The notes under the pieces are model-generated. The model saw only the letters and a list, made by a program, of their open reading frames with translations. It made no database searches and was not told the DNA's origin. Positions 51,916 to 61,641 of a stretch of 64,000 nucleotides of DNA are shown here, one piece after another. Position 1 is the first letter of the stretch, and every line of letters begins with the position of its first letter. The translations under genes were made by a program, and so were the position numbers. The stretch lies in contig NZ_JAERRL010000012.1 in assembly GCF_016741785.1 (NCBI RefSeq), forward strand, positions 1 to 64,000. Reading direction: 5' to 3'. Source of the stretch: Streptomyces sp. 7-21. GTDB lineage: Bacteria > Actinomycetota > Actinomycetes > Streptomycetales > Streptomycetaceae.

Positions 51916-54564
51916 GTGGGCCACGTCGACACAGAACGGCACATAACGGGGGACAGAGCGGGCCGCGGCAGACGCCTGCCGGCCATGGCGCTGAGCACTC
52001 TGCTCGCCGGGATCATGGTGGCCACCGCCGTCGGCGGTGCCCAGGCGGGCTCGTCCGCCGACGGCCGCCGGGGCAGCGGCGGCGGCCGGGACGCCGGGCC
52101 CGTGCAGCTGGAGCGGCTCGACCGCGGGCTCGTCGCCGTCGCGACCGACGAGGGCGTCTTCCTCAGCTGGCGGCTGCTCGCCTCGGAGGTCACCGGCCAC
52201 ACCGCCACCGGCCTGGCCGGGGCCGACTTCCGCGTCTACCGGGACGGCGAGCGCGTCGCCACCGTCACCGACAGCACCAACTACCTGGACGAGGGCGCCT
52301 CCCCGGACAGCGAGTACCGCGTCGCCGCCGTCGTGGACGGGGAAGAGACCGACCGCAGCGAGCCCGTGTCGCCCTGGTCGCAGGGCTACTACGAGATCCC
52401 GCTGACCAAGCCCGAGGGCGGCGTCACCCCGGCCGGCGAGGAGTACACCTACGGCGCCAACGACATGTCCGTCGCCGACCTCGACGGCGACGGACAGTAC
52501 GAGTACGTCGTCAAGTGGTACCCGTCCAACGCCAAGGACGTCTCCCAGACCGGCTACACCGGCAACACCTACATCGACGCCTACGAACTCGACGGCACCC
52601 TGCTGTACCGCATCGACCTCGGCGTCAACATCCGCTCCGGGGCGCACTACACGCAGTTCCCCGTCTACGACTTCGACGGCGACGGCCGCGCCGAGCTGAT
52701 GATGAAGACAGCCCCCGGCACCTCCGTCACCCGCTTCGAGGACGGTGAGCCGGTCGCGCGGGAGTACCTCACCATGCCGCGTGCCGACCGCCTCGCCGGG
52801 TACTCCCACCAGGACGACTACCGCCTGAGCGCCGAGGACTACCGCGACCACCTGGCCGGGATGTTCCAGGACTGGCACGAGCACCCCGAGGTGCAGGCGG
52901 GCAACTGGCCCGCCACGGTCGAGGAGGCGCTGGGCGCCCAGGACGAGCTGTCGTTCAGCTACCCGCTCTCCCGCGCGGACGCCGGGCAGCTGGCGGACTA
53001 CTTCATCGACGTCTACGCCCCCAGCCGCAGCGAGCGCAACGACCTGCGGTCCTTCGAAGGATTCGTCCTTGACGGCCCCGAGTACCTGACGGTCTTCGAC
53101 GGCGCCACCGGCGGCGAGCTCCAGACCGTGCCCTACCAGCCGGGCCGCGGCGACGACGGGCTGATGTGGGGCGACTACGCCATGAGCCGCATCGAGCCCG
53201 GCAACCGCGTCGACCGCTTCCTGGCATCGGTGGCCTACCTCGACGGCCGGCACCCCTCGGCGGTCTTCGCGCGCGGCTACTACACGCGCACCACGCTGGT
53301 CGCCTACCGCTGGGACGGCGACCGGCTGCGCGAGGAGTGGTACGTGGACAGCGGGCACGCGCCGATGTCGAACCCGTTCAACGACGCGCCGCACGGCGTC
53401 GACGGCACCGACCCGGAGTACGGCACGCTGACCACGCAGGGCTTCCACTCCCTGAGCGCCGCCGACGTGGACGGCGACGGCCGCCAGGAGATCGTCTACG
53501 GCTCGGCCACCCTCGACGACGACGGCAGCCTGCTGTACAGCTCCTTCGGCGAGATGCCCGGGCAGAGCGCCGATCCGGGCGCCAGCGCCCGCCTGGGACA
53601 CGGCGACGCCATGCACGTCACCGACATCGACCCCGGCCGCCCCGGCCTGGAGATCTTCACCGTCCACGAGGGAGCGGCGTACGCCCCGTACGGCTACGCC
53701 CTGCGCGACGCGGCGACCGGTGAGGTGCTGTGGGGCGGCTACACCGGCGAGGACACCGGCCGCGGCATGATCGGTGACGTCGACCCGGACGTCCCCGGCA
53801 TCGAGGTGTGGGCAGGCGTGCCCGAGGGCGGCGCGGGCGGCGAAGCCGGCATGTGGAGCGCCTCCGGCGAGGAGCTGAGCGCCGAGACCCCCGGCACCAA
53901 CCAGTCGATCCGCTGGGCCGGCGACCTCACGACGCAGTACCTCACCGGCGCCACCACCGAGACCTACGAAACGCCGGCCATCGAGGACTGGCGCCGGGGC
54001 ACCCTGCTGACCGCCAGGGACACGACCACCAACAACTGGACGAAGGGCAACCCCTCACTGGTGGCCGACATCCTCGGCGACTGGCGGGAGGAGCTGCTGC
54101 TGCCGACGGCCGACAGCACGGCGATGCGGATCTACCTGAGCACGGAGCTGACCGGGCACAAGCTCTACACGCTCATGCACGACCCGCAGTACCGTGTGGA
54201 GGTGGCGCGGCAGCAGACGGCGTACAACCAGCCCGCTCACCCCAGCTTCTACCTGGCCTCCGACATGGACTTCGCGGACGTCCCGGTCCCGTCGTACTAC
54301 ACGCCGGGCGGCGTGCCGGCGCTGGAGGACGCCGTGCGGTCGTACGTGCGGAGCGGGGACGTGAGCCTCCTGGCGGCGGCCCGCCTGCTGGTGGTGGCCG
54401 CGCTGGCGGAGCACCACCTCGACCACGGCAGGACCGCGCGCGCGGTGTCCGCTCTGGAGTGCTTCACGGCGATCGCCGGCCACCCGTGGCCGGGGCGCGT
54501 CTCCGGCGAGGCCCGCGCCGCGCTCATACACCAGGCCGGCTCGCTGCTCGCGCAGCTGACCTGA
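51916..54564 (+). CDS. Secreted rhamnogalacturonan lyase (PL11) with FIMAH-like tail
   Basis: 882 residues from GTG 51916 (GGAGGAAA at ideal spacing). A signal peptide (LPAMALSTLLAGIMVATAVGGAQA) is followed by an Fn3-like domain (FRVYRDGERVATVTDSTNYLDEG). The PL11 beta-propeller then has repeated Asp-rich Ca sites such as DLDGDGQYEYV, DFDGDGRAELMMK and DVDGDGRQEIVYG. After YYTPGG comes a helical C-terminal domain (VRSYVRSGDV, AEHHLDHGRTARAVSALECF) like the FIMAH module. It cleaves the rhamnogalacturonan I backbone of pectin outside the cell. It is convergent with the ABC importer operon. Confidence 0.95.
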   Translation: MGHVDTERHITGDRAGRGRRLPAMALSTLLAGIMVATAVGGAQAGSSADGRRGSGGGRDAGPVQLERLDRGLVAVATDEGVFLSWRLLASEVTGHTATGLAGADFRVYRDGERVATVTDSTNYLDEGASPDSEYRVAAVVDGEETDRSEPVSPWSQGYYEIPLTKPEGGVTPAGEEYTYGANDMSVADLDGDGQYEYVVKWYPSNAKDVSQTGYTGNTYIDAYELDGTLLYRIDLGVNIRSGAHYTQFPVYDFDGDGRAELMMKTAPGTSVTRFEDGEPVAREYLTMPRADRLAGYSHQDDYRLSAEDYRDHLAGMFQDWHEHPEVQAGNWPATVEEALGAQDELSFSYPLSRADAGQLADYFIDVYAPSRSERNDLRSFEGFVLDGPEYLTVFDGATGGELQTVPYQPGRGDDGLMWGDYAMSRIEPGNRVDRFLASVAYLDGRHPSAVFARGYYTRTTLVAYRWDGDRLREEWYVDSGHAPMSNPFNDAPHGVDGTDPEYGTLTTQGFHSLSAADVDGDGRQEIVYGSATLDDDGSLLYSSFGEMPGQSADPGASARLGHGDAMHVTDIDPGRPGLEIFTVHEGAAYAPYGYALRDAATGEVLWGGYTGEDTGRGMIGDVDPDVPGIEVWAGVPEGGAGGEAGMWSASGEELSAETPGTNQSIRWAGDLTTQYLTGATTETYETPAIEDWRRGTLLTARDTTTNNWTKGNPSLVADILGDWREELLLPTADSTAMRIYLSTELTGHKLYTLMHDPQYRVEVARQQTAYNQPAHPSFYLASDMDFADVPVPSYYTPGGVPALEDAVRSYVRSGDVSLLAAARLLVVAALAEHHLDHGRTARAVSALECFTAIAGHPWPGRVSGEARAALIHQAGSLLAQLT

Positions 54565-54668
54565 TCCCGGCGGCAGACCGCGCGGTCAGCGGCGGTGGCC
54601 CGGCGGCCCGGCGGCTGCCGGCCGCCGCCGCTGTGTCGCTCGGCCCGGCGCCTGAGCGGCGCCGGCGG

Positions 54669-55523
54669 TCAGCCCTTGACGGCGCCCTCCGTCAGTCCCG
54701 ACAGGACGGTACGGCGGAAGACGAGGACGAGGAAGGCGATGGGCACCGTGGCGGTCATGGCGGCGGCGAAGATCGTGCCGTAGGGGACCTCGTAGCGGTC
54801 GCCGAAGAGCGCGATGCCGACGGGGATGGTCCGCAGGCGGCTGTCGCTGTTGAGCGTGAGCGCCATCAGGAACTCGGTCCAGCAGGCCGTGAACGTGAAG
54901 ACGCCGGCGGTGAAGAGGGCCGGGCCCGCCTGGGGGAGGACGACGGAGAACAGGGTGCGGTTGGCGCTCGCGCCGTCGATCGTCGCGGACTCCTCCAGCT
55001 CCACCGGCAGGTCAAGCAGCGAATTCCGCAGCATCCACACCGCGAACGGCAGGTGGAACGCCACGTACGGCACGATCAGCCCCGGATAGCTGTTCAGCAG
55101 CCCGAAGTGCCGTTCCACCAGGTACAGCGGCGTCACCACGGCGATCACCGGGAAGACGGAGATCATCAGCAGCCCCACCAGCACGGTTGAGCGTCCGCGC
55201 ATCGGGGTGCGCGCCAGCGCGTATCCGGCGAAGAGCGCCAGTCCCAGCACGATGACCGTGGCGCTGACGGAGACGATCGCGCTGTTGGCCAGGTAGCGGT
55301 CCATGTCGGCCTCGCCCCACGCCCGCCGGTAGTTGTCCAGCGTCGGGTTCTCCGGGAAGAACGTCGGCGGCGAGGCGCCCGCCTCGACCGGCGTCTTGAA
55401 CGAGGTCACCGCCATCCAGTACAGCGGCGCCGCCGTGATGACGACGAGCAGCAGGCCGCCGAGGGTGACCGGGTTGAGGTACCGGCGCACGCCCCTGCGC
55501 CGCCTGGTCTGGCGCCAGCTCAC
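54669..55523 (-). CDS. Sugar ABC transporter permease (MalG-type)
   Basis: 284 residues from GTG 55523, whose start overlaps the stop of the previous permease (GTGA). It has six transmembrane helices, beginning LGGLLLVVITAAPLYWMAV, and the EAA motif LEESATIDGASANRTLFSVVLPQ. Third gene of the binding-protein/permease set. Its convergent neighbour, the pectin lyase, suggests rhamnogalacturonan fragments as substrate. Confidence 0.94.
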   Translation of the reverse strand: MSWRQTRRRRGVRRYLNPVTLGGLLLVVITAAPLYWMAVTSFKTPVEAGASPPTFFPENPTLDNYRRAWGEADMDRYLANSAIVSVSATVIVLGLALFAGYALARTPMRGRSTVLVGLLMISVFPVIAVVTPLYLVERHFGLLNSYPGLIVPYVAFHLPFAVWMLRNSLLDLPVELEESATIDGASANRTLFSVVLPQAGPALFTAGVFTFTACWTEFLMALTLNSDSRLRTIPVGIALFGDRYEVPYGTIFAAAMTATVPIAFLVLVFRRTVLSGLTEGAVKG

Positions 55524-56467
55524 AGCCGTCCTCCTGAGGTCGAGCCGCTCTCGGTCTCGTCCACCTGCGACCGGAACAGCCGCAGGAACAGCAGGCAGCC
55601 GCCCAGCACCAGCAGGCCGGTGGAGGTGGCGACGGCTGCCCCCATGCCCATGTCGAGGTCCTCGAAGAGCGACTTGTAGCCGAGGATGGCCAGCGACTGC
55701 GTGGCCGTGCCGGGGCCGCCCTGCGTGAGGACGAAGGGCAGGTCGAAGATGCCGAATGCCTGGAGCACCCGGAACAGCACCGCGACGGCGATGACCGGCC
55801 GCAGCCCGGGGACGACCACGTTCCAGAACGTCGCCCACGCGCCGGCCCCGTCCACCTCCGCCGCCTCGTACCGCTCCCGGGGGATGCGGACGAGCCCGGC
55901 GAGGATGATGACGGCGACGAACGGCGTGGTCTTCCAGATGTCCGCCACCGCCAGGGCCGTGATGGCGGGCGCCGGGGTGCCCAGGATCACCGGCGGATCG
56001 GTCTGCACGAGGCTGAACGCCCAGGTCACGGCGCCATAGGTGGCGTTGTAGAGGTAGCCCCACAGCTGCGCGGAGACGACGGTGATCATCGACCACGGGA
56101 TCAGCAGCAGCGCCAGCAGCCAGCCGCGGCCGATCTCGAGCCGGTCGAGCAGCACGGCCACCGCTGTGCCCAGGGCCAGCTCGACGGCGACGGTCCCGAC
56201 CGTGTACCCGATGGTGAACAGCGCGGCGTCGTACCAGGCCGAGCTGGTGAACATGGTGGTGTAGTTGCTGAGCGTCCAGTCCTCGATCCGCAGGCCGTCG
56301 AACGTCAGGCGGACCTCGCTGAAGCTCAGCGCGACCGAGTACAGGACGGGGAAGATCGTCACCGCGGCCAGCACGGCCAGCGCCGGGGCGGTGTAGTACC
56401 AGCCGGTGCGCGCCCGCCGCCTGCGGATCCCGCCCGGTCCGCGCCGGGTGCGCGTCATCACGCTCAC
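55520..56467 (-). CDS. Sugar ABC transporter permease (MalF-type)
   Basis: 315 residues if started at GTG 56467, which overlaps the binding-protein stop (GTGA); ATG 56458 is the later alternative. It has six helices (WYYTAPALAVLAAVTIFPVLYSVAL first) and the EAA motif YEAAEVDGAGAWATFWNVVVPGLRP. It forms the channel with the MalG-type subunit downstream. Confidence 0.93.
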   Translation of the reverse strand: MSVMTRTRRGPGGIRRRRARTGWYYTAPALAVLAAVTIFPVLYSVALSFSEVRLTFDGLRIEDWTLSNYTTMFTSSAWYDAALFTIGYTVGTVAVELALGTAVAVLLDRLEIGRGWLLALLLIPWSMITVVSAQLWGYLYNATYGAVTWAFSLVQTDPPVILGTPAPAITALAVADIWKTTPFVAVIILAGLVRIPRERYEAAEVDGAGAWATFWNVVVPGLRPVIAVAVLFRVLQAFGIFDLPFVLTQGGPGTATQSLAILGYKSLFEDLDMGMGAAVATSTGLLVLGGCLLFLRLFRSQVDETESGSTSGGRL

Positions 56468-57813
56468 AGGGACCGCCCTTCCAGCGCCGCCTCGATACCG
56501 TCCCGCGCGGCGGCGACCGCCTGGCGCGGGGTGGCGCCGCCGTTGAGTACGCGGTTGGTCTGCGTGTAGAGGGCCTTGCTGACCTGGGTGTAGCGCGGCG
56601 ACTGGGTGGGCCGGGCGACCAGCCGGACGTCGGCGGCGAGCGCCAGCACCGGCGTGTCCGAGCGGCGCGCCTCGCGGCTTTCGCGCAGCGCGGTCACGGC
56701 CGGAAGGTAGGCCGAGTGGCGCATCATCAGCCGCTGGGCCTCGTCGTCGGCGCAGAAGCGGGCGAAGGCGGTGGCCGCGCCGAGGTTCTTCGAATGCGGG
56801 TTGACGAAGTTGCACCAGCCGCCCAGGCAGCCGTGGCCGTGGCCTGCCATGCCCTCGAAGCCGGGGCGCACGGCGACGCCGACCTTGCCGGCGATGGGGG
56901 AGTCCGGAGCGTTCACCACGCCCCAGACGTAGGCCCAGTTGCGCAGGAAGACGGCCTCGCCGCCGACGAAGGCGTCCGCGGTGTCCTGTTCCTTGAACGT
57001 CGAGGCGGAGCTGGGCAGCAGGCCGCTGGTCACCGCGTCGTGCAGGTAGCCGAAGACGCGCTCGCCGGCGCGCCGGCCGAAGGTGGCGCGGTCACCGTTC
57101 TCGCTGAGGATGGAGCCGCCGGCGTCGGCGACGAACTCGGCGACGTTGCACGTGAGCCCTTCGAAGACCGCGCCCTGGAGCAGCAGCCCGTACGGGGCGT
57201 CGCCCGCCCGCATCACGGTCCGGGCGGCGTGGTCCAGCTCCTCCCAGGTTTCGGGGACGGGCAGGCCGTGCCGGTCGAGGAGGTCGGCGCGGTAGAAGAG
57301 GTAGGGCTGGTCGGCGTAGAGCGGGAAGGCGTAGACGTCGCCGTTGTAGCTGAGCGAGCGGCGCACCGCCTCCGGGTAGCGCTGCCAGTAGCCGTCCGGG
57401 ACGAGGGTGCGCAGCGGCAGCGCCATGGCGTTGTGGGCGAACTGCGCCGGCCAGGCGATGTCCCCCATGTAGACGTCGGGCAGCGGCGCGCCGCTGGCGA
57501 TTGTCGTGGTCAGGGTGGTGCGGGTGATGTCGGTGACGGCGGGCGCCTCGGTGATCTCGACGCGGATGTTGGGGTGGTGTTCGCGGAACGCGTCGATCAG
57601 CAGGGGCCGCAGGTCGCCGCCGTCGTGGGTGGCCATGGCGAACGACCACCAGTTGAGGGTGACGTCGCCGCGCGGCACGCGGGCGGCGGCGTCGAGGTCG
57701 GGACCGCCTGAGCCGCCGCCCGGAAGGAGGCCGCAGCCGGGGACGGCCCCGGCCGCCGCGGCCGCGATCAGGGTTCTCCTGCGCGGTCCGCGCGGACCGT
57801 TCGATCCCGGCAT
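56464..57813 (-). CDS. Sugar ABC transporter solute-binding lipoprotein
   Basis: 449 residues from ATG 57813 (GGGAG upstream). The N-terminus RGPRRRTLIAAAAAGAVPGC combines a twin-arginine-like motif with a lipobox, so it is probably a Tat-exported lipoprotein. Family-1 binding pattern: NWWSFAMATHDGGDLRPLLIDAF, LPDVYMGDIAWPAQFAHNAMALPL, VYAFPLYADQPYLFYRADLL, ETWEELDHAARTVM. Likely ligand: oligo-rhamnogalacturonides, by context. It starts 32 bases after the DASS carrier gene. Confidence 0.93.
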   Translation of the reverse strand: MPGSNGPRGPRRRTLIAAAAAGAVPGCGLLPGGGSGGPDLDAAARVPRGDVTLNWWSFAMATHDGGDLRPLLIDAFREHHPNIRVEITEAPAVTDITRTTLTTTIASGAPLPDVYMGDIAWPAQFAHNAMALPLRTLVPDGYWQRYPEAVRRSLSYNGDVYAFPLYADQPYLFYRADLLDRHGLPVPETWEELDHAARTVMRAGDAPYGLLLQGAVFEGLTCNVAEFVADAGGSILSENGDRATFGRRAGERVFGYLHDAVTSGLLPSSASTFKEQDTADAFVGGEAVFLRNWAYVWGVVNAPDSPIAGKVGVAVRPGFEGMAGHGHGCLGGWCNFVNPHSKNLGAATAFARFCADDEAQRLMMRHSAYLPAVTALRESREARRSDTPVLALAADVRLVARPTQSPRYTQVSKALYTQTNRVLNGGATPRQAVAAARDGIEAALEGRSL

Positions 57814-57845
57814 GAGCACTCCCTGCGTGACCTCAGTGGTGGATA

Positions 57846-59462
57846 TCAGCCGATTCCCGTCATGCTGATCATCACTGGCAGAACCAGAATGATCAGGATG
57901 GCTCCCAAAATGTCGAAACTGATGCCGGAACGGATCATTCGCGTGATGGGCACCAGCCCGGATCCGTAGGCGATCGCGTTCTGCGGCGTGGAGACCGGCA
58001 GCATGAAGCCGAACGACGCGGCGAACGTCGCGGCCAGCGCGGGCTGGACCGGGTCCACGCCCGCCGCGGCGGCCACCGGCAGGATGATGGGCACGACGAC
58101 CGCCGCCGAGGCCGTGTTGCTCGTGGTCTCTGACACGACGATCGCCAGGACGGCGGCGAACGCCGTGATCGCCAGCACGCTGGAGAGCCCCAGCCAGTCG
58201 GAGGCGGACTCGCCGATGGTCTCGGCCAGCCCGGTGTCGGCCAGCAGCGTGCCGAAGATGACGCCGGTGCCGAAGAGCAGGATCGTGCCCCAGTCGATGC
58301 GGGCCGCGTCGCTCCAGTTCAGCGTGGCCTGCCTGCGGCTGAAGTCCACGGGCAGCAGGAACAGCAGCGAGGCGCCGAGCACCGCGACGACGCCCTCGTC
58401 GAGCCGGTCGCTGACGGTGGCGTACGCGGAGGAGTCCGTGCCGGCGGCCAGCGCCACGATGCCCGGCAGGATCCACAGCGTGACGGTCACGCCGAAGGCG
58501 ATCAGCGTGTTGATCTCCGCCCGTGACATCCGGCCCAGCGCCGCCCGCTGGTCGCGCACGTACTCCTCGACGCCCTCCAGACGCCGCACCTCCGGCCGGT
58601 TGACCAGCAGCAGCACGACGGCGAGCGCGGCGAACATCAGCGCGCACACCGGCAACGCGGTCGCCACCCACTCGGCGAAGGAGATCCGCTCGCCGGTGAC
58701 GCGCTCGATGTGGTCACGGCCGATCAGGTTCGGCGGCGATCCGATCGGCGTGAGCAGGCCGCCGACGCTGGCGCCGTACGCCAGCATCAGCACCAGCGCC
58801 GCCCCGACCCGCAGCCGCAGCGGGTCGAAGTCCTGAGCCACGACGCCGCGTTCCTGGAGCAGCCGGGCGATGACGGTCAGCATGCCGAGCGCGGTCGGCA
58901 GCAGCATGGCGACGGTGGCCGTGTTCGACACGAACGCCGAGAGCACGCACGTGATGCCGCCGAAGGCGATGATCACCCGGAACGTGGAGCGGCCCACGCC
59001 GGGCAGCGCCAGGACGCGGAACGCGAACCGCCGCGCCAGCCCGCTGGCGAGCATGGACTGGGCGAGGATAAACGCCCCGATGAACGTGAAGATCGTCGAG
59101 GAGCCGAACGGCGCGAGCGCCTCGTCCGCCGGAACCACGCCCAGCACAACGATGGCGCCGACACCGAGGAGACCGCCCACCGGAATCGGCACCGGCTCGG
59201 TCACCCACAGGACGATCACACCCAGCAGCACGGCGCCCAGCTGCTGCTGGACGGCCATGTCGAGTGGCAGGAACAGGAAGACGAGCGTCACCAGCGGCGC
59301 CAGCCACAGCCCTGTGGTCTGACGCGCCTTCTCAAAGCGCTCCTCGGCGGGCGTCAGGCGCTGCTCACCGAGGCTCCGGTAGGTGGCGTGGCCCAGCAGG
59401 GCCTTCTCCACGTCGGTCTTGGGTCGGTCGGGTCGCAGTGACTTGCTCGGGTCTGGCGTCAT
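57846..59462 (-). CDS. DASS/SLC13-family anion:sodium symporter
   Basis: 538 residues from ATG 59462. A hydrophilic N-terminus of about 50 residues precedes 11-12 transmembrane segments. The two DASS signatures are SNTATVAMLLPTALG and SETTSNTASAAVVVPIILPVA, each with the SNT motif that binds Na+ and carboxylate; SPPNLIG lies between. It imports di- or tricarboxylates or sulphate. It is co-oriented with and close to the downstream ABC importer, which is an unusual pairing. Confidence 0.93.
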   Translation of the reverse strand: MTPDPSKSLRPDRPKTDVEKALLGHATYRSLGEQRLTPAEERFEKARQTTGLWLAPLVTLVFLFLPLDMAVQQQLGAVLLGVIVLWVTEPVPIPVGGLLGVGAIVVLGVVPADEALAPFGSSTIFTFIGAFILAQSMLASGLARRFAFRVLALPGVGRSTFRVIIAFGGITCVLSAFVSNTATVAMLLPTALGMLTVIARLLQERGVVAQDFDPLRLRVGAALVLMLAYGASVGGLLTPIGSPPNLIGRDHIERVTGERISFAEWVATALPVCALMFAALAVVLLLVNRPEVRRLEGVEEYVRDQRAALGRMSRAEINTLIAFGVTVTLWILPGIVALAAGTDSSAYATVSDRLDEGVVAVLGASLLFLLPVDFSRRQATLNWSDAARIDWGTILLFGTGVIFGTLLADTGLAETIGESASDWLGLSSVLAITAFAAVLAIVVSETTSNTASAAVVVPIILPVAAAAGVDPVQPALAATFAASFGFMLPVSTPQNAIAYGSGLVPITRMIRSGISFDILGAILIILVLPVMISMTGIG

Positions 59463-59887
59463 CGGCAGTCCTTGGGCGAGGTCGTCGGGACCGCCCACGG
59501 CGAACGTACGTTCCCCGTGGGACGGATAATCCGACTTCTGCCCGCTGTGACCCCCGGGAATTCCGGCCGGAGCGCCCGTCACCGCCGCACCCGCGCGCCG
59601 CGCGCCGCCCGGACCACCGGGGCAGCCTCCCGTTCCTGGCCTGCGTCGGTCATCGTGCGCCACCGCCTCGGGTGCGTAAGGGACTGGAGGTGAAGCTGGG
59701 GTAAGAGTGGGGTTGGTACTGAGGGCAAGTGAGCCAGTTTCAGATCAACCGAGTGGATTGTTCAGCCTGTCATATTCGCGCCCCAAAACCGGCGATGCGC
59801 GCCTGAACGCCGATGACACGTCGCGCGTCCGAGCGAATGTCCGCGAACGGCCACACGGCGGCCGGCGGGCTCCCTAGCATCGCCCCC
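59463..59887. other. Divergent intergenic region, no gene seen
   Basis: 425 bases between the DASS carrier and the aminotransferase. The right half (about 59700-59790) is noticeably less GC-rich and probably holds the aminotransferase promoter. No gene with codon bias was found. Confidence 0.45.
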
Positions 59888-61120
59888 ATGCTCCCCGCGC
59901 ACTCCGCGACCCTGGCCCTGCACGAGCGGCTGACCGCCCTGCGCCAGGCGGGCGCCCCCGTCCTCCACCTCGGCTTCGGCGAAGCGGGCCTGCCCGTCCC
60001 TCCTGGCGTCGCCGACGTCCTGGCCCGCGCCGCCGCCCGCCCCGGCAGCAACGGCTACGCCCCGGTCGCCGGCACCGCCGCGGCGCGCCGCGCCGCCGCC
60101 GCCTGGTTCACCCGGCGCGGCCTGCCCACCGACGACGACCGCGTCGTCCTGGCCCCCGGCAGCAAGCCGCTGCTCTTCGCGCTGCTCGCGGCCCTGCCCG
60201 GCGACGTCGTCCTGCCCCGCCCGTCCTGGGTCAGCTACGCCGCACAGGCCGCGCTGGCGGGCAAGCGCGTCACCAGCGTGCCCGTCCCCGCCGCGTGCGG
60301 CGGCGTACCCGACCCGGCGCTCCTGCCGGACGCGCTGCACGCCGCCCGCGCGGCGGGCGCGGAACCCGGCGTGCTCGTGGTGACCATCCCCGACAACCCC
60401 ACCGGCACGATCGCCCGCCCCGGCCTCGTCCGCGAGGTCTGCGCCCTCGCCGGGCGCCACGGCCTCGCCGTCATCGCCGACGAGATCTACGCCGACCTCG
60501 TGCACGACCCGCACGCTCCGCCCCCGCCCAGCGCCGCGCACCACCTGCCGGACCGCACCGTCGTCACCACCGGCCTGAGCAAGTCCGTCGCGCTCGGCGG
60601 CTGGCGCGTCGGCCTCGCCCGGCTCCCCCAGGGCCCCTGGGGCGCCCGCCTCGCCACCGCCCTCGCCGGCGTCGCGAGCGAGATCTGGTCCTGCCTGGCC
60701 GCACCGCTCCAGGACGTGGCCGCATACGTCCTCGGCGAGCCGCCCGAGGTGCGGGCGCACGTGGCCGCGGCCCGGCGTCTGCACGGCGCGGTCGCCCGCG
60801 CGGTCCATCAGGAGTTCACGGCGGCGGGCGCCGACTGCCGCGCCCCGCAGGCGGGCTTCTACCTCTACCCCGGGCTGCCCGGCCCGGCGGGAGGCGCTGC
60901 GCTCGCCCGCCGCTTGCTGGAGCGCCACCACATCGGCGTGCTCCCCGGCGAAGCGTTCGGCGACGACCCGGCCGCGCCGCGCGTCCGCGTCGCCACCAGC
61001 CTGCTGTACGGCGACACCGAGGAGCAGCGCTGGCAGGCCCTGCGCGCCCCCGACCCGCTGGCCCTGCCCTGGGTCGCCGAGCCGCTCGCCCGGCTGCGCG
61101 GCGCCCTCGCCGCGGACTAG
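59888..61120 (+). CDS. Class I/II PLP-dependent aminotransferase
   Basis: 410 residues from ATG 59888. Fold-type I pattern: LHLGFGEAGLPVPPGVADVLARAAARPGSNGYAPVAGTAAARRAAAAWF, APGSKPLLFALLAALPGDVVLPRPSWVSYA, TIPDNPTGTIARP, IADEIYADLVH, and the PLP lysine in TTGLSKSVALGGWRVG. The C-terminal QAGFYLYPGLP and PRVRVATSLLYG (substrate Arg) are typical of aspartate/aromatic-type enzymes. Exact amino acid unknown. Confidence 0.94.
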   Translation: MLPAHSATLALHERLTALRQAGAPVLHLGFGEAGLPVPPGVADVLARAAARPGSNGYAPVAGTAAARRAAAAWFTRRGLPTDDDRVVLAPGSKPLLFALLAALPGDVVLPRPSWVSYAAQAALAGKRVTSVPVPAACGGVPDPALLPDALHAARAAGAEPGVLVVTIPDNPTGTIARPGLVREVCALAGRHGLAVIADEIYADLVHDPHAPPPPSAAHHLPDRTVVTTGLSKSVALGGWRVGLARLPQGPWGARLATALAGVASEIWSCLAAPLQDVAAYVLGEPPEVRAHVAAARRLHGAVARAVHQEFTAAGADCRAPQAGFYLYPGLPGPAGGAALARRLLERHHIGVLPGEAFGDDPAAPRVRVATSLLYGDTEEQRWQALRAPDPLALPWVAEPLARLRGALAAD

Positions 61121-61641
61121 GGCCGGCCCGTCAGCCCGCACGCGCCGCCGTACTCGCAGACCCCGAACGCGGCCAGCAGCTCCTCCTCGCACACAGCAGT
61201 GCCGAGCGCGCCGCACCCGAGAGCGGTGGATCGGCATCGTCACCAAGCAGTCGCCCCCGCGGACCCGCCGCGGCTCGTCCGTCACGTGCCCGAGGCGCCG
61301 GTGGCCACGGCGTTGTTGTCCTCGCGCCTCACCGCCAGCGGGCAGCCCAGCAGCTGCGCGGGCGCGTGGCACTTGCGCTGCCCCGTCACGGGCTTGCGCG
61401 GCGCCCTGGCCAGCGCCGCCACCGCCGCGTCCCGCACCTGCGGGCTGATGCGGGAGAACATCCGTGCGATGTCCGCCCGGTCCAGCGCCACGACCCGCTC
61501 CGGCAGCTGCCCGCTCCCGCCGCCGCGCGCGGCGAGCCCCTCCAGGCCGTCTCCGTGCCGTGGCGCCAGGCAGGTGAGAAAACCCCCGGCACATCATGTC
61601 ATGACGAAAAAATACGGCGAGACCTCAATAATTTCGGCCTC
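61121..61641. other. Intergenic region with possible decayed minus-strand ORF
   Basis: 521 bases. A minus-strand frame 61282-61491 (LDRADIARMFSRISPQVRDAAVAALARAP, then QRKCHAPAQLLGCPLAV) looks protein-like, and a second frame further along (CGALGTAVCEEELLAAFGVCEYGG, about 61150-61220) does as well. They are in different frames without a good start. They may be fragments of a broken small gene; I do not recognise the family. A run of A near 61606 may be part of a promoter. Confidence 0.35.

Noticed and set aside
59762..61597. 611-codon frame antisense to the aminotransferase
   Set aside because: Composed of Arg/Gly/Ala shadow sequence; the plus strand encodes a full PLP enzyme.
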